A stretch of DNA of 63,501 nucleotides from DASZVN01 sp035547055 (GTDB lineage: Bacteria; Pseudomonadota; Alphaproteobacteria; Rhizobiales; Methylopilaceae). The DNA lies in assembly GCA_035547055.1 (NCBI GenBank), contig DASZVN010000159.1:1-63501 (forward strand), written 5' to 3'. A program made the translations under genes and the position numbers. Below are positions 10,072-18,151 of this stretch, one piece after another (the stretch's first letter is position 1; each line of letters begins with the position of its first letter). Below the pieces are notes generated by a model. The model was not told the origin of the DNA. It made no database searches and saw nothing but the letters and a program-made list of their open reading frames with translations.

Positions 10072-11238
10072 TCAGCGCAGCGCGATCACCGCGGCTTTCG
10101 CCGCCAGGGTCGGCGGCAGCGGCGCTCCATCCCATTGGCGGCCGCCCAGCCCGTCGAGCGGGAGCGGGGACGCGTCGGGCTCGTTCACGACAACGCTGCC
10201 GCCGGAGAAGTCCCGCCGCCAGCCACCGTGCCAACGAAAGCGCGGGCCGAGCGGGCGGCCGAGCGGAACCTGGTAGACCGGCGCGGGGTCAGCCGGCGTC
10301 ACGTGGTCGTCGAGGATGAGGTCGCGCCCGTCGGCGACGAGGAGATAGCAGCCGAGGGCGTAGCCGCGTCCCTGCCGGTCGCCCGGCGTGCCGCCGAGGA
10401 TGACCGGTCGGCCGAGCCCGTGCGAGACGTCGACGTAGCGCATCAATTGCGCCAGCGAAAACGGCCCGTCGCCCCCGGTGATGCCGCCGTCGGCGACGCC
10501 GAACTCCATCAGCGAGTAGTCGGCGGCGGCGATCTGGCGGTGCAGCAGCGGGCTCTTGTGGTCGTGCCCGGTATCGTAGAACCAGACGCTGTTGTGGACG
10601 ATCTCCGTGGTCGGGAAGGCGGCGCGGATCTGCTCCACGAAGGCATCCATCGCCTCCGCCCACAGCGTCGCGTCGATCGGCCGCCCGGTGACCGGGTCGA
10701 TCGGCGGCACCATCTTGCCGGCGCCGTCGGAGACCCGCTCGGTCAGGCTCACGTCGTCGACGAAGATGCCGCGATAGCCTTTGGCCAGGCCGGCCCCGGC
10801 CGTCTCGATCCACCAGGCGCGGAAGGCCGGATCGAGGATGTTCGCGGCGAAGGCCGGGCAGGTGCCGTCGTGGCAGCCCCAGGGGATGTAGAGCCGCCGG
10901 CCTTCCGCGTCCCGCAGCACCCACTCGGGATGGGCGCGGGTGACCGCCGCCTCGGGATAGAGTGCGTAGGCGTTCTGGTAGAACCAGGCGCGAGGATACC
11001 AGGCGAGCCGGCTGTCGAAATAGGGCCGGTAGACCATCATCCGGTCGAAGCGCCGGTTCATGAAGCGGACGTCCGTCGGCGTCGGGCTCTCGGAATATTT
11101 CTCGAACGGGATGTCGGCGATCCGCATCAAGCGGATGACCCCTTGCGCGGACGAGCGCGGGGCCGGCGCGGCGCGGGGTGCCGCGATTGCGGCAAGGCCG
11201 CACAGCAGGAGTCCGAGGCCGGCGGAGAGGAGGCGCAT
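10072..11238 (-). CDS. Putative glycoside hydrolase (GHL15-like), secreted
   Basis: This 388-aa protein begins with a signal peptide (MRLLSAGLGLLLCGLAAIAA). The mature part reads as a TIM-barrel of the hypothetical glycosyl hydrolase type: YFDSRLAWYPRAWFYQNA, HPEWVLRDAEG, FRAWWIETAGAGLAKGYRGI followed by FVDDVSL, then EIVHNSVWFYDTG and SLMEFGVADGG. The FVDDV strand end carries the acidic residues expected near the active site. It would act in the periplasm or outside the cell on an unknown polysaccharide. No glycan pathway genes are adjacent. The right end of the mobile element sits 26 bp past its stop codon. Confidence 0.65.
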   Translation of the reverse strand: MRLLSAGLGLLLCGLAAIAAPRAAPAPRSSAQGVIRLMRIADIPFEKYSESPTPTDVRFMNRRFDRMMVYRPYFDSRLAWYPRAWFYQNAYALYPEAAVTRAHPEWVLRDAEGRRLYIPWGCHDGTCPAFAANILDPAFRAWWIETAGAGLAKGYRGIFVDDVSLTERVSDGAGKMVPPIDPVTGRPIDATLWAEAMDAFVEQIRAAFPTTEIVHNSVWFYDTGHDHKSPLLHRQIAAADYSLMEFGVADGGITGGDGPFSLAQLMRYVDVSHGLGRPVILGGTPGDRQGRGYALGCYLLVADGRDLILDDHVTPADPAPVYQVPLGRPLGPRFRWHGGWRRDFSGGSVVVNEPDASPLPLDGLGGRQWDGAPLPPTLAAKAAVIALR

Positions 11239-11459
11239 GCCTCGCTATGCGCCCGCCGGGGTGAAGAAGATGCGAATTCCGGACGGCTCCGGGGCCATCA
11301 TGGGAAAGTCGGCCGGAGCGCAGATCGGGCGCCGCTGGCGGGAAAACGCACGTTGCGCCGCAAACCTCTTTGAGAATAGCATTTCGGGCGTATTGGCGAC
11401 GGCGCCATGATCGATGGCCCGCCGTACATTGTCGATAGAAAATACAAGGGGGAAACGGG

Positions 11460-12662
11460 ATGCGAAGATTACTTCTTGCGGCGCTCGGCGCCGCGCTACT
11501 CGCCGCCGCGCCGACGGCCCATGCGGACAGTGCCGATCATGTCATCAAGATCGGGGTGCTGACCGACCTTTCCGGACCCTACGAGGGCAATGCCGGCCAC
11601 GGCTCGGTGATCGCCGCGCAGATGGCGGCGGAGGAATTCGGCAACGAGATCAATGGCGCCAAGGTGGAAATCATCTCCGGCGACCATCAGAACAAGCCCG
11701 ATGCCGGCGCCGCCATCGCCGCGCGCTGGTTCGACGCCGACCATGTCGATGTGGTCGCCGACCTCGTCAATTCTGCGGTTGCGGGGGCCGTCCTCAATCT
11801 CGCGAAGAAGAGAAACAAGCTGGTGCTGCTGACCAGCGCGGGCTCCGACACCTTCACGGGAAGCGCCTGCGCCCCCGACAATGCCGTGCAGTGGGTCTAC
11901 GACACCTACGCCATCGGCAAGATGGCCCAGGCGGCCGTTCCCCTGCTCGGCAAGACCTGGTTTTTCATCACCTCCGACTACATCTTCGGCAGAGGCATCC
12001 AATCGGGAACGACGCGCGCCATTGAAGCGGCCGGCGGCAAGGCCGTGGGGTCGGTGCTGCATCCGATCGGCGCGTCCGACTATTCGTCCTATGTGCTGCA
12101 GGCGCAGGCGTCGAAGGCGGAGGTCGTCGACCTCGCCAGCGGCGGCCAGGACACGGAGAACGCGATCAAGGCGCTGCACGAGTTCGGCGTCAAGGCGAAG
12201 ATCTTCGCGGGCCTCGACATGATCGAAATCAAAGCTCTCGGACTGTCACAGGCCCAGGGGGTTTTGCATTCCGCATATTGGAATCCGATGCTGAATGAAA
12301 AGTCGCGGGCGTTCTTCGCGGCGTTCCTGAAGCGCACGGGCAAGCCGCCGACCGACTTCCATGCCGGCACCTATTCGGTCGTCCATGCCTATCTCCAGGC
12401 GGTCAAGGACACGCATTCGACCGATCCCAAGACCGTGCTCGCCGCCATGCGCAAGATGACGGTCGACGACGCCTTCACCAGCAACGGTCATCTGCGTCCC
12501 GACGGGCGCATGGTGCACGACGTCTACCTGCTTCAGGTGAAGACGCCTGCCGAAAGCCATGGCGACTACGACTGGAACAAGGTCGTCGCCACCATCCCCG
12601 GCAAGGACGTGTTTCGACCGATCAATGCGCCCGGCGGCTGCCCGGCGTTTGCGAACAAATGA
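11460..12662 (+). CDS. ABC transporter substrate-binding protein, LivK/Peripla_BP_6 type
   Basis: This 400-aa periplasmic binding protein has a signal peptide ending near TAHA (about residue 22). The family pattern IKIGVLTDLSGPYEGNAGHG is followed by AAEEFGNEINGAKVEIISGD, HQNKPDAGAAIAARWFD and a C-terminal HAGTYSVVHAYLQAVKDT. Such proteins deliver branched-chain amino acids, amides or aromatic acids to Liv-type permeases. No permease or ATPase genes are near it, so it is an orphan whose ligand cannot be inferred. The ATG at 11460 follows a purine-rich GGGGGAAACGGG stretch. Confidence 0.85.
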   Translation: MRRLLLAALGAALLAAAPTAHADSADHVIKIGVLTDLSGPYEGNAGHGSVIAAQMAAEEFGNEINGAKVEIISGDHQNKPDAGAAIAARWFDADHVDVVADLVNSAVAGAVLNLAKKRNKLVLLTSAGSDTFTGSACAPDNAVQWVYDTYAIGKMAQAAVPLLGKTWFFITSDYIFGRGIQSGTTRAIEAAGGKAVGSVLHPIGASDYSSYVLQAQASKAEVVDLASGGQDTENAIKALHEFGVKAKIFAGLDMIEIKALGLSQAQGVLHSAYWNPMLNEKSRAFFAAFLKRTGKPPTDFHAGTYSVVHAYLQAVKDTHSTDPKTVLAAMRKMTVDDAFTSNGHLRPDGRMVHDVYLLQVKTPAESHGDYDWNKVVATIPGKDVFRPINAPGGCPAFANK

Positions 12663-12737
12663 GGCGCGCGCCGACCGGGTCGTCTTCCATCGGTACCAAT
12701 GGCGGCGGGGCGCAGAGGAACCTGCGCCCCGCCTGCC

Positions 12738-13214
12738 TTACCCCTTGTCGCGCAGGAGGCGGGCCTTCTCGCGGTTCCAGGTCCGCTCCTTCTCGGTCTC
12801 GCGCTTGTCGTGGAGCTTCTTGCCGCGGGCCAGCGCCAGCTCGACCTTGGCGAGGCCGCGCGGGTTGAAATAGAGCTTGAGCGGCACGACCGTCATGCCG
12901 TCGCGCTCGACCGCGCCACGCATCTTGTCGATCTCGCGGCGGTTCAGCAGCAGGCGGCGCGGCCGCTTGGGCTCGTGGTTGAAGCGGTTGGCGGCGAGGT
13001 ATTCGGGGATGTAGGCGTTGATCAGGTAGAGGTCCCCGCCCTCCTCCGCCGCGTAGCTGTCGCCGATCGTCGCCTTGCCGGTCCGGAGCGACTTCACCTC
13101 GGTGCCGGTCAACTGGATGCCGGCCTCGAACGTCTCGCCGATCTCGTAGTTGAAGCGGGCTCGGCGGTTGTCGGCGATCAGGCGGCGTGCCGGATCGCTC
13201 TTCTTCGCGTTCAT
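12738..13214 (-). CDS. smpB: SsrA-binding protein SmpB
   Basis: I chose ATG 13214 (158 aa, MNAKKSDPARRLIADNRRAR), which matches the usual SmpB N-terminus. An upstream start at 13274 adds 20 atypical residues. Conserved features include YEIGETFEAGIQLTGTEVKS, LRTGKATIGDSYA, YLINAYIPEY, HEPKRPRRLLLNRREI and the basic C-terminal tail GKKLHDKRETEKER. SmpB binds tmRNA and brings it to stalled ribosomes for trans-translation. The gene lies downstream of dapA on the same strand. The tmRNA gene is not visible in this window. Confidence 0.95.
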   Translation of the reverse strand: MNAKKSDPARRLIADNRRARFNYEIGETFEAGIQLTGTEVKSLRTGKATIGDSYAAEEGGDLYLINAYIPEYLAANRFNHEPKRPRRLLLNRREIDKMRGAVERDGMTVVPLKLYFNPRGLAKVELALARGKKLHDKRETEKERTWNREKARLLRDKG

Positions 13215-13265
13215 GGCGACACCGACGGTAAATTCGGCTTCGCGCCGCTGCGCCCCCTCCGCCGT

Positions 13266-13440
13266 GCTTCGCATGGTCCCCCTCCCCCGCCGCGCGGGAA
13301 AGGAATGCGGCCGCGGCGCCGATCCTCCCCTGCACGAACTCGGGTGTTCCCGCGTTCGTCACGAGAGACCGCGATGCGAGCAGGATCGACTTGCGTGCGG
13401 GGGAAGCGGCGAGCGACGCGAGCCGGAGGGGCCCCGCCGC
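13266..13440. repeat. Dispersed GC-rich repeat between dapA and smpB
   Basis: The interval has a C-rich arm (GTCCCCCTCCCCCGCCGCG, from about 13276) and, about 130 bp later, a G-rich arm GGGGAAGCGGCGAGCGACGC (13410-13429) running into GAGCCGGAGGGGC. A near-identical G-rich block with a C-rich partner occurs at 46520-46620, so this is a dispersed imperfect palindrome. Confidence 0.55.
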
Positions 13441-13463
13441 TACGATTGATGTCGATCACGCGT

Positions 13464-14357
13464 CTAGCTGTTCAGCAGCCCGGCGTGGACCATGGCGCCG
13501 CGCACCCGGCCGCGGGTGGCATCGCCGCAGGGGGCCAGCGGCAGGCGCAGCTCCTCGTCCATCCGCCCGAGCAGGTTCAGCGCGAATTTCGTCGGCGCCG
13601 GGCTGTTCTCGAGGAACAGGCTGACGTGAAGCGGATAGAGCCGGTCCTGCACCTTCAGCGCGGCGCCGAAATCGCTGGCGAGGCAGGCGGTCTGGAACTC
13701 CGAGCAGAGGCGCGGCGCGACGTTGGAGGTCACCGAGATGCAGCCGTCGCCGCCATGGGCCATGAATCCCAGCGCGGTGGCGTCCTCGCCCGAGAGCTGG
13801 ATGAAATCCGGCCCCATGGCGTCGCGCTGGGCGCTGACGCGGGCGAGGTTCGCCGTCGCGTCCTTGACGCCGACGATGTTCTTCAGCGCATAGAGCCGCG
13901 CCATGGTCTCGACCGAGATGTCGATCACGCTGCGGCCCGGGATGTTGTACATCACGATCGGGATGCCGATGGCGTCGTTGATCGCCTTGAAGTGCTGGTA
14001 GAGGCCCTCCTGGCCGGGCTTGTTGTAGTAGGGCGCGACCACCAGGACGCCGTCGGCGCCGGCTTCTTCGGCATGCCGAGCCAGCTCGATCGCCTCGCGG
14101 GTGGAATTGGAGCCGGCGCCGGCGATCACCGGCACACGGCCCTTGGCCTGGTCGACGCACCACTCGACCACGGCCTTGTGCTCGTCGTGCGACACCGTCG
14201 GGCTTTCGCCCGTGGTGCCCATCGGGACGAGGCCGTGGGTGCCCTCGGCGATCTGCCATTCGACGAGCTCGCGGAAGCCGCGCTCGTCGAGCTCGCCGTT
14301 CTTGAACGGCGTCACCAGCGCGGTGAAGGAGCCGCGAAACGGCGGGCGGGTCGACAT
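13464..14357 (-). CDS. dapA: 4-hydroxy-tetrahydrodipicolinate synthase
   Basis: This 297-aa protein condenses pyruvate with aspartate semialdehyde in the lysine and meso-diaminopimelate pathway. Visible motifs are GTTGESPTVSHDEH (Thr48-Thr49), YYNKPGQEGLYQHF, the catalytic Tyr137 in MYNIPGRS and the Schiff-base Lys165 in GVKDATANL. The ATG at 14357 has a GAGGA ribosome binding site and gives the standard N-terminus. Longer upstream readings of this frame are not supported. It is transcribed divergently from the lytic transglycosylase gene and points toward smpB. Confidence 0.97.
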   Translation of the reverse strand: MSTRPPFRGSFTALVTPFKNGELDERGFRELVEWQIAEGTHGLVPMGTTGESPTVSHDEHKAVVEWCVDQAKGRVPVIAGAGSNSTREAIELARHAEEAGADGVLVVAPYYNKPGQEGLYQHFKAINDAIGIPIVMYNIPGRSVIDISVETMARLYALKNIVGVKDATANLARVSAQRDAMGPDFIQLSGEDATALGFMAHGGDGCISVTSNVAPRLCSEFQTACLASDFGAALKVQDRLYPLHVSLFLENSPAPTKFALNLLGRMDEELRLPLAPCGDATRGRVRGAMVHAGLLNS

Positions 14358-14584
14358 CGGACAGGTCCTCGTGCGGTCCGGCCGCGTAGGGCGGCGAACC
14401 CGGCTAGACTTAGCACGATGCCGCAGCGGGAAAAGCCCCGACACGCTTTCGCCCCCTTGCCGGCGTAGGCGGCAGGTCGATTCGACCGGGTGCGGACGGG
14501 CGGCATGGCCGCGCGGGGCACCCCGTCGAGACGGCTGGAAGCGGACGAACGGCGTCTCGGTTAGCACTTCGTAAAGGCGGTTCC

Positions 14585-16936
14585 GTGACACTCGCACGTG
14601 CTCAGCGGCACGCATGGGAGTATGGGGCGTTGGGGCTGAAACCGCTCGCCGTCGGCTTCGCCGTCGTTCTCGCGTCTGCGGCGCTCGGAGGTGCAGCCGC
14701 CGCAGCGACGCATCGCCACCACCATCATGTAGCCTCGTCCGAATCCGCCAAGCACCACGGCCACGCCGCGGCGGCGCATCGCCATGCCGCCGGCCACGCC
14801 CATTCGGTTGCCTCCAAGCGTCACGCCAAGGCGGCCCACGGCCATGCCGCGGCGACGCGCCATCACCACGACAGCCGGACGCACCATGTCGCCGCTGCCG
14901 TGCCGATGCCGGCGGCACGGCCGGAAGCGCGGCCCCCGGCCGCGGTCGCGGCCCCGCTTCCCGTTGCCGCGCCGGCCAGCGTGGCACCCGTGCGGGAGGC
15001 CGCGCGCGTTGCGACCGAGCCCCGCGCGGCGACCATCGTCGCGGTGAAATCCGCCTATTCCCGGCTCCAGGCCGGCGATCTTGCCGGCGCCACCGCGATC
15101 GGCGACCAGATCTCCGCTCCCGCAGCCCATGCCCTGGTCGAGTGGCTTGCGATCCGCTCGGCCTCGCGCCAGGTCGGCTTCCGCCGCATCGCGCAGTTCC
15201 TGCACGATTATCCGTCCTGGCCCGACGACAGCATGATCCGCCGCCGGGCCGAGGAGGCGCTGTATCTCGAAGACAGCCCGCCGGCCGAGATCCGCGCCTT
15301 CCTGGCCGCGTCGCCGGCCACGACGCCGCTCGGCCGCCTCGCCGCGGCGCGCGCCGCGCTGGCCGCGGGCGATGCCAGAAGCGCCGCGCTCGAGGCCCGC
15401 CGCGCCTGGCGCGACGGCGATTTCAGCGCCGAGGTGCAGAAGAAGGTGCTGTCCGAGTTCGGCCGCTTCCTCCAGCCGGGCGACCAGGTCGCCCGCGCGG
15501 AGCGGCTGTTCTACGACGGCGACGTCGAGTCCGCGCTCCGCGCCGCAGCGCGCGCGCCGGCTGCCTACCAGGCGGTCGCCCGCGCCCGGGCCGAGGTCGC
15601 CCGCCGGCGGCCGGACGCCAAGGCCGCGCTCGACGCCGTACCGGCCGACGCCCGCGGCTTCGCCGGCTATCTCTATGCGCTGACCGAGTACAACCTTGCC
15701 GCCAACAAGCCCGAGGCGGCCGCCGCGGCCACGCTCAAGGCGCCGCGTGACGCCGCGGCCCTGGTCGACACCCACGCCTGGTGGGAGAAGCGGCGCTGGC
15801 TGGCGCGCGACCTGCTCGATGCCGGCGATGCCGCGACCGCCTTTCGCGTCGCCGCCAGCGGCACCGAGCGCGCGCCCGCCGACGCCGCCGACGCCGCGTT
15901 CCACGCCGGCTGGATCGCGCTTCGCTTCCTGGAAGATCCGCACACCGCGATCAAGCAGTTCGCCGCCATCGAGGCGGTCGCGACCACGCCGATCACCCGC
16001 GCCCGCGCCTACTACTGGCTCGGCCGCGCCTATTCCGCCGCAGGACGCGGCGCCGACGCCCGCGCCGCCTATCAGAAGGCGGCCCAGTTCTCGACCACCT
16101 ACTACGGCGAGCTCGCCGGCGCGGAAATCGGGCGCCCCGCCATCACGCTGCATCCAGTGCCGGGGCCGTCGCCGCAGGCGGCCGCGGCGTTCCGTCGGGC
16201 GCTGGCCGCCCAGGCGATCGACCTCCTCTACGCCATCGGCGCGAACGATCTGACGACGCCGCTCTACCGCGCGATGGCCGACCAGGCGATCAACGCCGAC
16301 ACCTACGTGCTTCTCGCGGCGATGGCCCGCGACCACCACGATTCCCGCGCGCTCCTGATGGTCGGAAAGTCCGCCGTCGCCGCCGGCTATCCGCTGGAGA
16401 GCCTGGCATGGCCGACCGCCGGCATTCCGAGCTATCACGCGCTCGGCGACAAGGTCGAGGCGGCGGTGGTCTATGCAATCGCCCGCCAGGAGAGCGCCTT
16501 CCACGCCGCCGCGGTGTCGGCGGCGGGGGCGCGCGGCCTGCTCCAGCTCATGCCGGCGACGGCGAGGCGCACCGCCAAGGCGGTCGGCGTCCGCTTCGAT
16601 GCCCATCGCCTGACGACCGATCCCGCCTACAACGCCGCGCTCGGCTCGGCCCATCTCGGCCATCTCATGGCCGAGTTCGACGGCTCCTATCTCCTCACCT
16701 TCGCCGCCTACAACGCCGGCAGCGCGCGGGTGCAGGACTGGATCAAGCGCTACGGCGACCCCCGCAACCCGCAGGTCGACCCGGTCGATTGGGTCGAGCG
16801 CATCCCCTTCACCGAGACGCGCAACTACGTGCAGCGGGTGATGGAGAACGTCGAGGTCTATCGCGCGCGGCTCGACGGGCACGTCCCGTGCAACATCGTG
16901 GCCGACCTTCGCCGCGGCCAACTGGCGGCGCGCTGA
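14585..16936 (+). CDS. Soluble lytic murein transglycosylase (SLT) with His-rich N-terminus
   Basis: This 783-aa protein starts at a GTG. A hydrophobic signal segment (about residues 20-41) leads into a strikingly His/Ala-rich stretch (about residues 42-102; THRHHHHVASS and AHRHAAGHAHSVASKRH). The large helical solenoid typical of SLT70 follows. The C-terminal SLT domain has ARQESAFHAAAVSAAGARG with the catalytic Glu636, then LLQLMPATA, and TFAAYNAGSARVQDW. It would cleave peptidoglycan in the periplasm with formation of anhydromuropeptides. The stop codon is one base from the next ATG. Confidence 0.9.
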   Translation: MTLARAQRHAWEYGALGLKPLAVGFAVVLASAALGGAAAAATHRHHHHVASSESAKHHGHAAAAHRHAAGHAHSVASKRHAKAAHGHAAATRHHHDSRTHHVAAAVPMPAARPEARPPAAVAAPLPVAAPASVAPVREAARVATEPRAATIVAVKSAYSRLQAGDLAGATAIGDQISAPAAHALVEWLAIRSASRQVGFRRIAQFLHDYPSWPDDSMIRRRAEEALYLEDSPPAEIRAFLAASPATTPLGRLAAARAALAAGDARSAALEARRAWRDGDFSAEVQKKVLSEFGRFLQPGDQVARAERLFYDGDVESALRAAARAPAAYQAVARARAEVARRRPDAKAALDAVPADARGFAGYLYALTEYNLAANKPEAAAAATLKAPRDAAALVDTHAWWEKRRWLARDLLDAGDAATAFRVAASGTERAPADAADAAFHAGWIALRFLEDPHTAIKQFAAIEAVATTPITRARAYYWLGRAYSAAGRGADARAAYQKAAQFSTTYYGELAGAEIGRPAITLHPVPGPSPQAAAAFRRALAAQAIDLLYAIGANDLTTPLYRAMADQAINADTYVLLAAMARDHHDSRALLMVGKSAVAAGYPLESLAWPTAGIPSYHALGDKVEAAVVYAIARQESAFHAAAVSAAGARGLLQLMPATARRTAKAVGVRFDAHRLTTDPAYNAALGSAHLGHLMAEFDGSYLLTFAAYNAGSARVQDWIKRYGDPRNPQVDPVDWVERIPFTETRNYVQRVMENVEVYRARLDGHVPCNIVADLRRGQLAAR

Positions 16937-16937
16937 G

Positions 16938-17819
16938 ATGGCGACGGCCGACGGCTTCGCCGACCGCTGGTTCAAGAGCGCCGACGGCCTCACGCTGCAC
17001 GCCCGCGACTACGGCGCGGAGGGCACGTCCGGCCGCCTGCCCGTCGTGTGCCTTCCCGGGCTCGCGCGGACGGCGGCGGACTTCCACGACCTCGCGCTGC
17101 ATCTCGCGCCCGAGCGCCGCGTTGTCGTCGTCGAGAGCCGCGGCCGCGGCCGTTCCGAGCGCGACCCCGACTGGCGCCATTACGACATCCCGCACGAGCT
17201 GGCGGACCTCCTCGCCGGGCTCGCCGCGCTCGGCATCGCGCGGGCGATCTTCGTCGGCACCTCGCGCGGGGGGCTCCTCACGATGGCGCTCGCGACGCAG
17301 CGGCCCGGAACGATCGCAGGCGCGGTCCTGAACGACATCGGGCCGGTGATCGAGCTCGACGGCCTGAAGCGGATCGCGAGCTATGTCGGCAAGCTCGCGA
17401 CGCCGGCGGATTGGACCGCCGCCGCGGCGGCGCTGAAGGCGAGCGGCAGCGACCACTTCCCGGCGCTGTCGGATGCGGATTGGCGCGCGCTCGCCGGCGC
17501 GATGTGGCGCGAGGAGGATGGCCGCCTCGTCCTCGACTACGACCCTGCCATCGGCAACACGCTCTCGGCCGTCGACCTCACGACCGCGATGCCGCCGGCC
17601 TGGCCGCTGTTCGACGCGCTGCCGCAGGTGCCGCTGCTCGTGCTGCGCGGCGAGCGTTCCGACATCCTGTCGGCCGCGACGGCCGCAGCCATGGCGTCGC
17701 GGCGGCCGGCGGCGACGGTGCTCGAAGTTCCCGGCCAGGGCCATGCCCCGCTGCTTCGCGGCGCGCTCCTCGCGCCGCTGGCCGAGTTCATCCGCCGCTG
17801 CGATCCGCCGCCGGCGTGA
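16938..17819 (+). CDS. Alpha/beta hydrolase
   Basis: This 293-aa hydrolase has an N-terminal HARDYG and VVCLPGLARTAADF (oxyanion region). The nucleophile elbow is GTSRGGL with Ser109. An acidic residue lies in the LVLRGERSDILS region and the His in GQGHAPLL near the C-terminus, so the triad is complete. There is no signal peptide, so it should be cytoplasmic. The substrate cannot be inferred. It starts one base after the stop of the lytic transglycosylase gene and is probably co-transcribed with it. Confidence 0.88.
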   Translation: MATADGFADRWFKSADGLTLHARDYGAEGTSGRLPVVCLPGLARTAADFHDLALHLAPERRVVVVESRGRGRSERDPDWRHYDIPHELADLLAGLAALGIARAIFVGTSRGGLLTMALATQRPGTIAGAVLNDIGPVIELDGLKRIASYVGKLATPADWTAAAAALKASGSDHFPALSDADWRALAGAMWREEDGRLVLDYDPAIGNTLSAVDLTTAMPPAWPLFDALPQVPLLVLRGERSDILSAATAAAMASRRPAATVLEVPGQGHAPLLRGALLAPLAEFIRRCDPPPA

Positions 17820-17830
17820 GGCTGCCTGCG

Positions 17831-18040
17831 CTATTTCCCGCGGGCGTGGCTGTGGGACTTCGCCTCTTCCTCGGCCTTGCGTAGGTCTGCGCCCTCGCGG
17901 CCTTCCAGCGCCTTCTCGGCATCCTTGCCCATGTCGGCGATCTTGTCCTTGTTGCGCTCGACGAAGGCGTGCTCCGCGTCGTCGAATTTCTTCGACGCGG
18001 TGTAGTTGCCCTCGCCGTGGATGTCCTTGTCCTGGGCCAT
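17831..18040 (-). CDS. Small hydrophilic conserved protein, 69 aa
   Basis: This 69-aa protein, too short to stand out by size, begins with ATG at 18040 behind a strong GGAGGCGAGCG ribosome binding site. It is very charged and Gly/Cys-poor (MAQDKDIHGEGNYTASKKFD, then AEKALEGREG and KAEEEAKSHSH), without membrane or signal segments. The N-terminal DIHGEGNYxAS pattern recurs in short proteins of Rhizobiales and Burkholderiales of unknown function. The composition suggests a flexible, perhaps stress-related protein, but that is inference. It converges with the hydrolase gene, 11 bp away. Confidence 0.75.
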   Translation of the reverse strand: MAQDKDIHGEGNYTASKKFDDAEHAFVERNKDKIADMGKDAEKALEGREGADLRKAEEEAKSHSHARGK

Positions 18041-18151
18041 CGCTCGCCTCCGTTCCCGTGGTCGATTGGGAGAACGGTTGCCCGAAGCGACCGTTCCGCC
18101 GCCGCGAGGCGGGATGGCGGCGGAGCCGGCTTTCGTGCGACAAAGCGCCCG

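Noticed and set aside
14358..14987. Extension of dapA to a 507-aa protein
   Set aside because: The standard DapA N-terminus and a GAGGA ribosome binding site are found at 14357, and the extension overlaps the transglycosylase gene antisense.
17969..18151. Extension of the amidohydrolase to an upstream start
   Set aside because: The added residues overlap the small 69-aa gene on the other strand and do not resemble the family; ATG 18152 gives the expected length.
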